Positions 10,336 to 20,438 of a DNA stretch of 64,000 nt are shown here, one piece after another. Source of the DNA: Roridomyces roridus (lineage: Eukaryota > Basidiomycota > Agaricomycetes > Agaricales > Mycenaceae). Every line of letters starts with the position of its first letter. The first letter of the stretch is position 1. Location of the stretch: positions 1 to 64,000 of the forward strand of contig JARKIF010000168.1 in NCBI GenBank assembly GCA_029378245.1, given 5' to 3'. Made by a program: the position numbers and the translations under genes. A model generated the notes under the pieces. The model was not told the origin of the DNA. It ran no database searches and saw only the letters and a list, made by a program, of their open reading frames with translations.

Positions 10336-11675
10336 ATGTCAAAACGCGCTCTTTCGGAAGTCGACGACACTGTTGCCAGTCCAGCCAAGAGACTTCGCCA
10401 CGACACTCAGCAACTTGCGTATCCATCCCCGACGTCTGCTCCTCGTGGTCCGACCCCGCCCTTCCAACAACCAACGCAACTCATCTCGTTCTCCTACACC
10501 CCGGAACGGGTACTCGAATTCGACGACTCGGCGCTGCGGTATCTCGTGCAGCCACCAAACGGTGCACAGCTGGGCCATGCGTATGAGAGGTGGAACCGTC
10601 GGCCTGAAAGTCGACCTCGCATTGACGGGTTGCTGCGCGCGTTTTCTACTGTGCGGGCAAAATCACATCCGGCGCTTGCTTCTGGGCCGGTTGGTGTGGT
10701 TTCGTGGCGGGGGGTCATGACGCGCATTCTGACGGCGGCCTATGCGGAGGAGAGGGATGGGTGGGAGTTGAATGTCATGTCTGTGGGAGGGGTGTTGTAT
10801 TTCGAGGAGTTTCTGTCGGAGGCGAGGTTGGAGGACAAGTAAGTGCTGGTTCAATGGTTCAGAGTTTTCTTATATAAAAAACCATCTAGGAATAATCTGG
10901 AACCGAGGCAGAGGCGGCAGACGTATTTTGGCTATGCGTTCGAGTCGTATTGTACGGCGGACAAACCGGGTGTGCCGAATGTGCCTCAGCACCCAGGCGA
11001 TCCTCCCGGGTGGGGCGGTGACGTGGACACTAATGTCCAATGGTGTAGCGTCGTGCGGACCAAACTGGGCGATACGCGCATGGTCATCGGCGGTGAGGTG
11101 GACTGCGTTCGAGACAAGTACACTGGCACAACGGATACTTTCGTCGAGCTCAAGACGTCCCTCGTTATTCGCGGTCCTCAAGACTCGGTCAAATTTGAAA
11201 AGTACAGTGAATGTATTGCACGACTTCTGTTGTTGATGATAGGTTACAGAAAGCTGCTCAAGTTTTACATGCAGTCGTTCTTGCTCGGCGTGCCTGTAGG
11301 TCTTGACCTCCTATGAGTAATCCCTGTTGAATTTCTTTTTAGGAGATCTTGGTGGGATTTCGGACACCCTCAGGGCAGGTAACCACCACGCAGACGTTCA
11401 AGACGGTCGAGATTCCGCGACTAGTACGCGGGAAAGGTCCGCACGCATGGGACCCATCGGTGTGTTTTGCATGGGGAGACGCGTTCCTCGAGTTCCTCAA
11501 GACGCAAATTCGAGACAAGGAAGAACGTACGGTTTGGCGCGTGGCTTTTCGGCCAAAGGTAGGCGTGGAGCTGCGCGTGCTGGATGACAAGGAGGTGGAG
11601 GGTGTCGTGGCTGGAGAGGAACGTGTTGGGTTTTTACCGCAATGGTATTGGGATGAGGTGGTTACAGAAAAATGA
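10336..11675 (+). CDS. RAI1/DXO-family decapping nuclease
   Basis: Exons 10336-10838, 10890-11201, 11250-11295 and 11343-11675 encode 397 residues. The N-terminus has a basic stretch (SPAKRLRH), then FSYTPERVLEFDDSALRYL, then VVSWRGVMTRIL, where the Arg fits the conserved RNA-binding motif. The catalytic centre is visible as GGEVDCV near residue 236 and VELKTS near 254, the acidic ExD...ExK set that holds the metal ions. The family removes incomplete or NAD-type caps from RNA and, as Rai1, partners the nuclear 5'-3' exonuclease Rat1. A nuclear role in RNA quality control is inferred from the family. The start at MSKRALSEVDD is the only ATG in frame; all introns are 47-51 nt. Confidence 0.88.
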
Positions 11676-11736
11676 TACAATCGTTCTCAATCCTGAAAGG
11701 TCGTCAGCTGAGATCCAGCCACTGACTTGCGACCTA

Positions 11737-12063
11737 CTACTGGGTGCTCTTCTTCACCTTGTGCCCAGACGGCGTCGTATAAGTCGATTTTCCCTTTCCA
11801 TCGTTGTGATACGTCGACCCATTGGGGTTCTGGTAGTAGTAACTCCCGTCGCTGGATGCAAAAATTCACGCAGAAACTCGGGACAATGAGAAAACAGGCA
11901 CCTGTTCGAATAGTGGTACCCAGATCCAGAGCTATATTGACGGTTATCCCATTTGTTGCCCTGCAGCACTTTCAGGGACTCGCGTCGGATGGAGAGAGAG
12001 AGAACGTACCTGCGAGTTTGTCCCGCGTCCGGTTACGGTGTAATCTTCCGACTTGGAGGACAT
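11737..12063 (-). CDS. Small S/Y/N/G-rich conserved protein, copy 2
   Basis: Three minus-strand exons (12063-12010, 11960-11902, 11851-11737) encode 75 residues: MSSKSEDYTVTGRGTNSQ, GNKWDNRQYSSGSGYHYSN, then SDGSYYYQNPNGSTYHNDGK and a STYTTPSGHKVKK tail ending STQ. It is clearly homologous to the gene at 5979 but has one more intron, right after the SQ position. Function is unknown. The stop is only 62 bases from the end of the convergent RAI1-like gene at 11675, so transcripts of the two genes may overlap at their 3' ends. Confidence 0.65.
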
Positions 12064-12117
12064 GGAAGACAAAGAGCGTACGCGAATTGACGCGCTCTTG
12101 GTCCGATCAAAGTCGCG

Positions 12118-13340
12118 ATGCCCATTTCCGAGACAGGTTCTGCCGCTTCAACTAGTCTCTTCCACGACCTCTATGTTCCTGCAACCCGCGGGAAACCTCC
12201 GCCCTCCGGACTCTCCGCTACCTCTACTTTCTCCGGACGGTCGAGTGGCTATATTTCATCCTTTCCAGAGAGCCCACAAGACTCGCCATTGCTCAAGTTT
12301 GCTGCGTTGCCCATGAACCCGTCACCTGGTGTACCACTCGGCCTGGTACTCGACGCTTGTTCTATAGTTGCCAAGAATAGGCGCGGAGTCTTGCAGCTGC
12401 CACCAGACCATCGCCGACGACGCCTCCGATCTCGATGCACGGTAACTACCTATATGTTGTTCTAGCCGAGGGAGGCGAGCTACTCCACGAACACAAAATA
12501 TGCTCCTCGTTCGATGACTGGATACCGCCGCCAGAGATCCCGACCCGCTGGAAGACCGTGCCACTGAAGAAGACGGAGCGGTGCCACTTTGTGTCTGATG
12601 GAGAGCCATATTGACATCCGACTGGGTATGTTCCCAAACCTTTTTTGTCCTCGATCCCCGCTCAAGAGTCCTCAGTGTCGCAACCACTGGGTCTTGCTTG
12701 CAGCATATGGAGGTGATCCCGACGAGGACATTGACTCTTCCCACAACCTTGTCACTCTGCGCAGCGATCTGGATCCAAGTCCGATCGGTTTGTTTTTGCT
12801 CCGTTGGGTTTGTGGATTCCATTGTTGGAGATCTGGCGTACGAATTTCATATCAAGGAAATCGGATTTCACCTCATCCAAATCTCGCTCCTTCGACGCAG
12901 ACTGCGCATGAAGAGCGACCACAAAACTCTGCAAAACTATCTGCATGCCCGTCCACGCCCACAAGTCGCTCGAGAACGAGTTCTACCGGGTCGTCGTCGA
13001 CAGGGGTCAGGTCTCACATCGTCTCGGTCCTGCCCCCCGTCCAGAGGTCATCCTTTCGACGCCTACTGCGATATTGTCCCCGGAGATTGGCCATCTCCTC
13101 AGCACTTCACCCGACTCTCGGCGCAGACAGCGCCTGAAGAGCAGCGGCAACGCTTCTACCACGGTCGTCGTCGATGGGATGTCTCACCCGTGTCTCACCG
13201 AGGCTTTCCACCATTCTGCGGAATGCGCCTACAGCACCTGGCCCTGAACATCTCGCAGTCGACTGGCCACATTGAAGTCCGACTTCGCCGTCGACTCGCA
13301 CGCTCCATTCGATGGTTCCCCGAGGCGAAAGTCTATGCGC
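12118..13340 (+). pseudogene. Degenerate HNH-domain gene of the basidiomycete type
   Basis: Three forward frames carry successive pieces of what looks like one protein. These are PLGLVLDACSIVAKNRRG (near 12330), DLDA then GNYLYVVLAEGG (12425-12470), DDWIPPPEIP, RCHFVSDGEPY (12580), and after an intron-like gap EDIDSSHNLVTLRSDLDP (12730) with RFVFAPLG and GDLAYEFH. From memory of the family, mushroom genomes hold many proteins with this order around an HNH motif (...CVVTG...AHLVP...N...L..D). Here the C-x-VTG part is missing and the pieces need at least two frameshifts, so I call it a pseudogene. An unusual gene structure or sequencing errors remain possible. Confidence 0.4.
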
Positions 13341-15264
13341 TCAACAACGAGGCACACGGGACGATGCGACGCCTCCACTGAAGACCGGCCGCCATCGCGA
13401 TCCCGCATGTATAACAACGCATATGCGGTAGAGCCCCCAGACGGGCCCGCAGCGATACAGGGCCGATGAGAATGGATAAATACCGGCAGTGGCATATATA
13501 ATGGCGCTCCACCCACCTCGCTCGCGCCGACTGGGTCTGTCTGAGCCTCCACCTTGTCGGTGGCGCCTCTATTTACTGAACCAAGTTTTTACACATATCT
13601 GCGCAGCACATAACACTGACTCTGCCCATTTACCAGGAAAGCAGCCATCACTCTGCGAGGGAACGAGCGCAATATACGTTTGCCAACAGACTCCACACTG
13701 CGCGTGGGATGTCGACTGTTCCTTCGCGGCCCGATCAAGTTTTGCACCGATATCTACGAGGTCCACCGTCTACACGACCGTGTCACCGATGTCCTCTCTG
13801 CCCTGGACCCCTATATACCGACACGACTCCCTCCAGCTTCACCATCATGGAACGACAACTTTCAAATATTCGATATGTTGTCGTCGTCCATCGCGCGCTC
13901 GCGCCATCGCCGCTCCCTCACATGCTCATCGGAGCTCAAGCACTCACGTCAGGCTGCAGCCTTTACGCTGGTTATCGAGCCGTGCAATACGATGATGGAT
14001 AGGTTGGTTGATGGTCGGTCGTTTCGGACCCGTTTACTAGCTAGCTTCGCGAGACGGATGCCCTGGCAGTACTCCGATCACAACGTTGGGATCTAGTAGA
14101 TGACTGTAGGCGTACATCGGAGGCAATTGTACGTAGGCTACAGTCGGCTGTTGTTCCTCAATGGGACCACTCGGCCGTTAAATTCACTCTCTCTCTCTCT
14201 CTCTCTGACCGTATCCGTCGCGGCTACCTTTTTATACGGTTCATCCTGCGGTTTCATGTGACCGAATTGGCCGATGTCGCAGAGACGCGATGGCTTGAGC
14301 ACTCGAATGACATGGCTCCGGCGTGGGTGGTAACCGGATTCGTTTGAGTAACTTGCAAACCCCGCTGAGTGTGGACGCAACTCGAGTATCAAATCTCTTG
14401 ACCTACTTTCAGTGGGATGTCGACGATGAATGTGTTTCCCGCTTTTATGGCCTATAAATTGTACGATACAAACTTTATAGTATCACTGCGGTGAAAAATC
14501 AACACGTTCCAGCCGCGGCCCGCGACTTTGTCTCTCTCTCTCTCTCTTTCGCAAACGAAACCAAGATCATCCACTTGGACTTGGCTCTTCCCGACTTTCC
14601 GGCGACCCTCGATTGAGGCGGTCAATGAAGAGGAATATGGCGCGTACGACCTTGGGGTATTCTGACTCTCAGACTGCGAAAATTCACGAGATGAGACTGC
14701 TCACTGGTGCGTTTTCGCCACCAGTCGATCGGGCCAGGCCGCCTTTGGCTTCGAAAGGAGGTGTCAACGGAGTGAGAGGAGGTTTTGCGTGTTCGCGTTG
14801 CTAAATTCTATCCAATGTATTCCAGAGTAACACAAGGACTTGAATGCTCGCGATACAGAATCTTAGTAGCTGGTCTAATTGGAGGATTCGGAACGTCAGT
14901 CAAGTCGTAGTAGTGCGAACACACCTTGGTAGCTTGAGAAGGCCCGTTGCTGCCGTCCCGCATGGAAGGAGGGGAAAGATGTGAAGCCGAATATAGTGTC
15001 TAGACGTCGACGGTGTACCCGAGTGACTTGGAAGCCACGGCTTAGAGGTAGAGATATTTTAACGAGCGCCGACGGCCATCCGAATGCTGTGGTGGGTATG
15101 GACTCTCGAGTCGGGCCACACGTCGTCCAGAGCGTGGTATACATGCAGGCCATCGGATTCTTGCCCGGATTGAACGGACGACTAGAGAGGGCGACGAACG
15201 CGACATTCATCTAAAACTCGCGAATCCTCCGTCAATCCTCCGTTCCGAATGCTGAGGAAAGGGC
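13341..15264. other. Gene-poor stretch
   Basis: No convincing gene. Both strands hold only short open frames with no recognised motif. A (CT)n microsatellite of about 10 units lies near 14187-14206 and a shorter one near 14530-14548. A minus-strand open frame at 14896-15210 is open but featureless. Confidence 0.5.
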
Positions 15265-15269
15265 AAAAA
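15265..15269 (-). terminator. RNA polymerase III terminator of the tRNA
   Basis: Five A residues on the plus strand are a T5 run on the minus strand, 3 bases after the discriminator base of the tRNA. This is the expected Pol III stop signal. Confidence 0.7.
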
Positions 15270-15272
15270 GAC

Positions 15273-15356
15273 TGACCCTGATCCGAGTTGAACGGATGAC
15301 CTCCTGGAATTTCCTTTTCTGGAATCAGGCGTTATAGACCACTAAACTACAGGGCC
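15273..15356 (-). tRNA. tRNA-Trp (anticodon CCA), intron-containing
   Basis: The minus strand folds as a tRNA. The acceptor stem is GGCCCTG paired with CAGGGTC (one G-T wobble), with discriminator A. The D arm follows TA with GTT paired to AAC. The anticodon stem is CCTGA with loop TTCCAG, and the T arm is a perfect ATCCG/CGGAT stem around TTCAACT. At 84 nt it is longer than a plain tRNA, consistent with a ~12-nt intron after the base 3' of the anticodon. The last anticodon-stem pair is an A-C mismatch in my fold, so the exact intron boundaries and identity need a covariance-model check. Confidence 0.65.
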
Positions 15357-15399
15357 CCCAGAGTGGGGAGGACCATATTGAGGTCAGGGGAAGTCGGGC

Positions 15400-15620
15400 G
15401 AAGCAGAAAATACCAGTGATCACAATGTTGTGGTCTGTTGTGACCGCGGCCGGCAAGGGTCGCCCAGTAGTGGGGGGATGCTCCAGGAGGGTAAGAAATG
15501 AGGAGGGGAAGGTCCCTGGTCGAGAGGAAGCGCAGAAACCAAAAAGTCCAAATGATCACAATGAAAGTTGTTGGCTGTTGTGGGGGCGGTGTTCAGCAAG
15601 AGTGGGGGATTCTCTGGCGC
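15400..15620 (+). repeat. Repeat pair B, left location (two units)
   Basis: Unit 1 has ccagtgatcacaatgttgtg at 15413; unit 2 has a diverged ccaaatgatcacaatg near 15548, about 133 bases later. Both continue with a ttgttg(t)g(a) block, a gcggtgttcagcaag or gcggccggcaag block and a ggggg run. The same pair is found at 19346-19600. Confidence 0.65.
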
Positions 15621-15692
15621 AGCGAAGAGAAAGCCAGCATGAAGGGAGAGGCTGCCCATGAAGGGAGGATCGCAGAATGATCTCGGTTTTGT

Positions 15693-16427
15693 TTGGTGGC
15701 CACACTTTATTTACTTATTTTCGTCAGGAGACGGCGGCGGAGTCCAATATTGAAGATGGAAGGGAAGGCGTGGAAAAGAGCTAGGATAGGTCTAGAGAGG
15801 AGGGTGCAAGGAGGGAGAGGGACAGGAGCTTGCGAACGTACGAATGATGGCGAGACTGTTCTGTGTTCACGAAGTTCATACGCTTTCCAAATTCCAGCCG
15901 AGGTGGAATATTCCGCGCGAGACGTGCAAAGAGCGTCAAGAACGCGCGAAAGCAAGTAAACTGTAAGCGGGCTTGATTTGTTTTCCTTGTGATTGATGTG
16001 AGATTCTCCGTTCCTACGCCCATCTTCGTCTGGCCGTCCTGTATGTGCCACTCAAAATGGAAGGCTGGGACCTGGCCGTCTCTGCATGTGCCACTCCAGC
16101 ATCGACAACTCCCTCGCTACCACTAGTCGACAGACACTGGGGAGCGCATGGGGCTATTGGCACATCTTGCCTGTTTGCTGAGCTAGCCTCATATTCGACT
16201 TGCCAAGTACCAGTTATGCAAAGAACGTGGAGAGGACACCAAGAAGTCCCACTTGAAGAACAGAGGCGGAAAAAAAACGGCAAGACTCGCATCAAATTCA
16301 GAATCAGGTCTTGTTGTTCCCACATGCATGTGACTGACTACTTTCTCGTTCCACTCATGCCCTGCGAGTAGCCTGCTGCGTTCCTCAGTTTCCAGGTGTT
16401 TTCATACCATCCCTGGCATCGTCATGG
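15693..16427. other. Region between repeat pair B and the large unrecognised gene
   Basis: Open frames of about 90-110 codons occur on both strands but none is recognisable. The region probably includes the promoter of the gene starting at or after 16428. Confidence 0.4.
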
Positions 16428-18847
16428 ATGCCTCGACTTTGTGTTGGACGGCCTTCGGGTTTTTCCCGGCCGGTCCCCTTTTTTTGTACTGTCTGTGCGT
16501 CCATTGCAAGGTCATCCCTTCTCAACCGTCGCATGCAGATAGACGACCCTAGAGTACTGGTTCTTGGGAGAAAAAAGGATCCCGAAATTCCCATGACAGA
16601 CGATCTTCCCCTCGCTACCCTGGCTCAGTATGTGGGCCCGTATGTCGATTTTTGGAGGGTCGTACTCGATCACTGGGAATATTGGCTCAATGCCATATTC
16701 TTGTCGCGCCTCCTTATCCAAATGTCGCCCCTGGTAATCACCAGCCAATCGAGCCCTGTTGCATGCTTGCTTGAGCTTGGCCATCTCGTTGAAGCGTGGA
16801 AGTTTCTGTCCGATGAAGATCGCACCGCCTTTGTTGATGGTGTATCTCCCGCCAACTTTCACGACCGCTTCCCTCAAGGCCGTGGGCCGTCCCTGAAAGA
16901 AGCACAGTTCAATGGGAGGGTAGGTGTTATCTGCATTGTGCGCTTCGGCCCCAACCCGGAGGATCTGGCTATTCTCGTCGTCAGTCCTCATTATGGATGT
17001 CTGAAGTACGATCCGGCGTTGGCTCCTCTACGTTTCAGGGTCTTCGTCCTCGTGCGCATAATCCAGGAGTGGGTTCAGCGTGTGGTCTCCGCGGAAGTCA
17101 AGAAGCCCCACCCTGACCTCAAGAACGCTCCAAAGCGCGAGGCCTGGCTTCGGGAACGCATGGAGCAAGCCCGCATCCAGCTTACCAAGAAAGGCATTCT
17201 GCAGGCACTGGACGAGGCAAAGCAGCAGCTGCGCGACGCTGAGTTGTGCTATTCCTTCCTTCGCAGCATGGTATCGGGCAAGGCGCTCCACGACGAGTGG
17301 CTGAGAAGGGAGGATACGCCAGGCCCGGAGAGGAAACGGGGAGAGGTGACGGCACCCCAGGGTGAAGCGCGGGAGCGTCAACTCGAGAAGATCATGGCCG
17401 AATATGAGGAACGCGTCGAATTCAATCTGCTCCCCGACCCCGGCCACTACGGCAACCACCAGCATCCGTTGGGCTCGCTGTCGTGGCAGAACCGGTTCCG
17501 CTCTCGAAAAGCCAACATCGAGATCATGCGTTCCGCTAATAGTGGTGGGCGGAACGAAGACGCCAGCGAACGAGTGACAGTCAACATCGAGCGCTTCGTT
17601 GACTGGCGGCGAAACACGGAGCAGACCACTCACACCTTGGAACACATCGCTGAACTTATCCGCAAACTTTCCCAACTCGGCGAATTCGTTTGTGGGAATT
17701 CCTTGCAATCCCCCCGCATCGCGACATGCGAAGAGTGCGGGTGTACGATCTTTACCCAACACAATAAAGGTAGTCACAAATGCCGCGGTGGGGTCGAGGC
17801 CTGGCCATTGACTCGGGCGAACTTTCCGGGTCTCCAGCGCCCGCTGTACCCTCACGATTTCCTTCACCGACCGGATGTTATCGCCCATTTCGGCCTCGAC
17901 ACGTTTCAGCTGATAGAAGTCCACGTCCAGGATATCATCGACCGACCCTGGTACGCCGAAGCACTCAAGAAAGCCCTCCAGGCTTATCCCCTCGACTGGG
18001 CTGCCATTGCGGCTGTGAAGAAGGTTGACGGCACGGTGTTTGTGCAGGCCGAGCGCCGTCATAACAAGAAGGATTTGCTGACCTTGGCGGTCGATCAGAT
18101 TCTACTAGAGAAGAATGAATGTCATCCCGACTTTCTGGCCGAGCATGAGGGTGTTTGGACCGAATCGATCTCGGCCAATCTAAAGGAGGCTCTCAGTGCA
18201 TCGAACGGTATGCTCCTTGCTTTGTTTAACTGGCGAATTCTCAGCGTATTCGCAGACCGTCGAAAAGTCTTTATGGCCATTTGTCGAGGTGCTCCCGGCA
18301 CCGAACGCGACCCCCCGCATTTCTTTGTTGCCCGTCACGTCAAGAAGGTCGGTGACGGGCGTGGCAATGCCGCCCATATTGTGGTCAAGGCGAGGAGTTG
18401 CACAGTGTGTGCACCGTATAACGGCACACGGGACGCTAAGTGCAAGCATCGGCTGTTTCAGAAAGTCGACCACCTCCTTCATCTGCCGCCGCAATATTCG
18501 CGCCATTTCTGGCTTGACTTACGCCGGGGAGTCGAGTGGAAAAAGAAAAAGGGCAAAGCCGAGCAGGACGAGCCCGAGACTGGTGATGAGGATACGGCGA
18601 ACGTGAAAGTGAACACTACGAAGGGTGATGGTATTTATCGACCCAGCAACAGCCTTACTCCCAGGTGCGTACAACCCAACTACTCTTTTACTATCTCACG
18701 CGTTTCGTCAGAAATCTCTGCGGAAAGGTCTGGAGCGTCCAGTACCCCAAGGGCAGGACGTCGCAGTACGCTCACTACTGGGACAATCTCGGGGAGACAG
18801 AGAAGAAGGTTTTCTTCACTTCGGTCCCTCGCTATACCATTCGCTGA
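16428..18847 (+). CDS. Large protein of unknown function with C2HC-like motif
   Basis: A long open frame (16428-18664) joined through a 47-nt intron (18665-18711) to 18712-18847 encodes about 790 residues. I do not recognise the family. Visible features are a charged coiled-coil-like stretch (KEAWLRER-type helices near residues 230-300, KQQLRDAELCYSFLR), and a putative zinc-binding CEECGCTIFTQHNKGSHKC near residue 430 (CX2C...HXC). A second Cys/His cluster near 665 reads CTVCAPYNG...CKHRLFQKVDH. The C-terminus is RYTIR. The start may instead be the ATG at 16533 (MQIDDPRVLVLGRK). It is flanked on both sides by repeat pair B and lies next to a tRNA, so a mobile-element or domesticated-element origin is possible, but no transposase or reverse transcriptase motif is seen. 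A 344-codon minus-strand open frame inside it is a shadow. Confidence 0.55.
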
Positions 18848-19345
18848 TGCCTTTTTGTCAGGTTTGGCAAGCCAAATCGGATGCCGCCAATAAAATGAAG
18901 AACAATAACAAGTCGGCGTAGACGGGTGGGTTTCGTCCGTTTCGCGCTCTCTTAGCAGGACTGCATCGACGGAGATGGAGATGATTATTGGAAGAGGACA
19001 CGTTTGGAATGATCAGTCGAGTACACATGTGAAGAATTTTAATCCTCTCTAATAATCGACCCGCTCGTGCACGCTCGATCCCCCGAGCCCGAACCTGATC
19101 CGTTCCGGGTCTCGGGCCTGCTTGGACAGTTTGACAGGTGGCGGTCCACCGATCAAGAGCTTGCCTCCGCCCACACGCTACACAATGCGACAATCGCGCT
19201 CTCTTGTTTGACCAGGCTACGCAAGCCTACCTCTTGTCGGGCCCTCGAGAACGATGGGCTATTATTCTCGCCTGGGCCGCTCCGAGGCTCTTACTTATAC
19301 CTCGTTGAAGTGGAGGGTGGGGAGGAGGGCAAGGTCAAGAGGAAG

Positions 19346-19600
19346 CGGGGAAGCCAGTGATCACAATGTTGTGGTTTGTTGTGACGGCGGCGGTCAGCAA
19401 GGGTCGCCGAGTAGGAGCTTGGGCTGCTGAAGATGTCGTCGAGTGTGAAGGGGACGGTATGGGGAGAAGGGGAGGGAAGCGGGGAAGCCAGTGATCACAA
19501 TGTTGTGCTTTGTTGTGGCCCCGGTGTTTAGCAAGGGTGAATCGCCGAGTAGCAGCTGGGGGTGCTCAGGATGTCGTCGAGCATGGAGGAAATGAAGGGA
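19346..19600 (+). repeat. Repeat pair B, right location (two units)
   Basis: Units start with ccagtgatcacaatgttgtg at 19354 and again at 19489, 135 bases apart. Each is followed by tttgttgtg, a cggcggtcagcaaggg or cggtgtttagcaaggg block, gccgagtag(g/c)agct and a gatgtcgtcgag motif. This pair lies 3.94 kb to the right of the left pair, in the same orientation, with the large unrecognised gene in between. Confidence 0.7.
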
Positions 19601-19867
19601 GACCCAGGATTGAGGTGTGGTACTTGCAATTGAAGTTGGGACGAAATGCAACGCATTGATGGGTGCCTGTGCATCGCCCAGGAACTGGAGGGGCTTCAAG
19701 GGACGAGCGCAGGAGTATGCAGAGTATGTCTCTCAGAGAAACGCTAACTGAGGCAAGAGCTCCCGTGACTGTGTGCTCTCATCTTAAAAGGAGCCGACCG
19801 AGAGATGGGAGTGGTTCAGAGGAGAATCACGCAGTGTATGGGCAAGTAAGGCTGCTTGAGGAGCTGT

Positions 19868-20260
19868 AATGAGTCGTTATGAAATCTGGATGAAAGAAGA
19901 CGTGTGAAAGAACGCGAATTTTGCGCGTCTGGAAAGTGCCTTTGCCGCACGCGTTGTGCAGCATCAAATTTGGTTACACAAACCACTGCAGATCCTGAGA
20001 TTAGGCGAGCGGGTGGTTTGGCGTGTTCCGGGTAGCAGGGATATGGGAGACAAAGACAAGGTGGCTGGCATGGAAAGCTGCCACTGTGATTGAGACCAAG
20101 TCGAGTTCCCTAATCGGGAATCTCAGTTCGGAGTCTTTGCTTTCAAAAACCCAATGTACAAGGTAAAAGCACATTCAGACAGTACTAGTACATTGTAATT
20201 GGAGTCGATAACAAGACAATGCTCGTACTTCCCTGCAACCTGGATTAATCGTTTGCGCTG
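19868..20260. repeat. Duplicated segment C, copy 1
   Basis: Matches 22175-22560 in patches. Examples are (g)aatctggatga, gaagac..cgtgaaagaacgcg, a cacgcgttg followed by gcatcaa(a)ttttgg(t/c)(t/c)ac block, and g(c)gtgttccggg or gcgttccgggctgcag. It carries what follows the 3' end of an oligopeptide transporter gene, so it arose by duplication of that gene's tail. Confidence 0.55.
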
Positions 20261-20320
20261 ACTTGATTGAAATCTTTGAAAGAGCTCCGAGTCCTCCAAT
20301 AGAATTCTCACAAATAGATC
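20130..20320 (-). pseudogene. 3'-terminal shard of an oligopeptide transporter gene
   Basis: On the minus strand, an intron-like sequence ends in gcag and is followed by codons GKYEHCLVID. This mirrors the last exon of the complete transporter at 22507, which reads GNYDRCLVVD after its last intron. The surrounding DNA also matches (segment C). No other transporter exons are present to the left or right, so this is a broken tandem copy. Confidence 0.55.
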
Positions 20321-20438
20321 GTTTCCAAGCCGAGCAAAGAAGAAACTAGCACTTGGAAGAACGCGTACGACCAGATGAGGAATGGTGGGAGACATTGAAC
20401 TCTCTGGATTGAATAGCTGTGGAAAACTGTCAGTGTAA

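Noticed and set aside
12322..12822. 166-codon minus-strand open frame
   Set aside because: Opposite to the HNH-like fragments, which carry the recognisable residues; no family features of its own.
17028..18062. 344-codon minus-strand open frame
   Set aside because: Lies wholly inside the larger plus-strand gene at 16428, in a GC-rich stretch that keeps the opposite frame open; no motifs and no splice partners.
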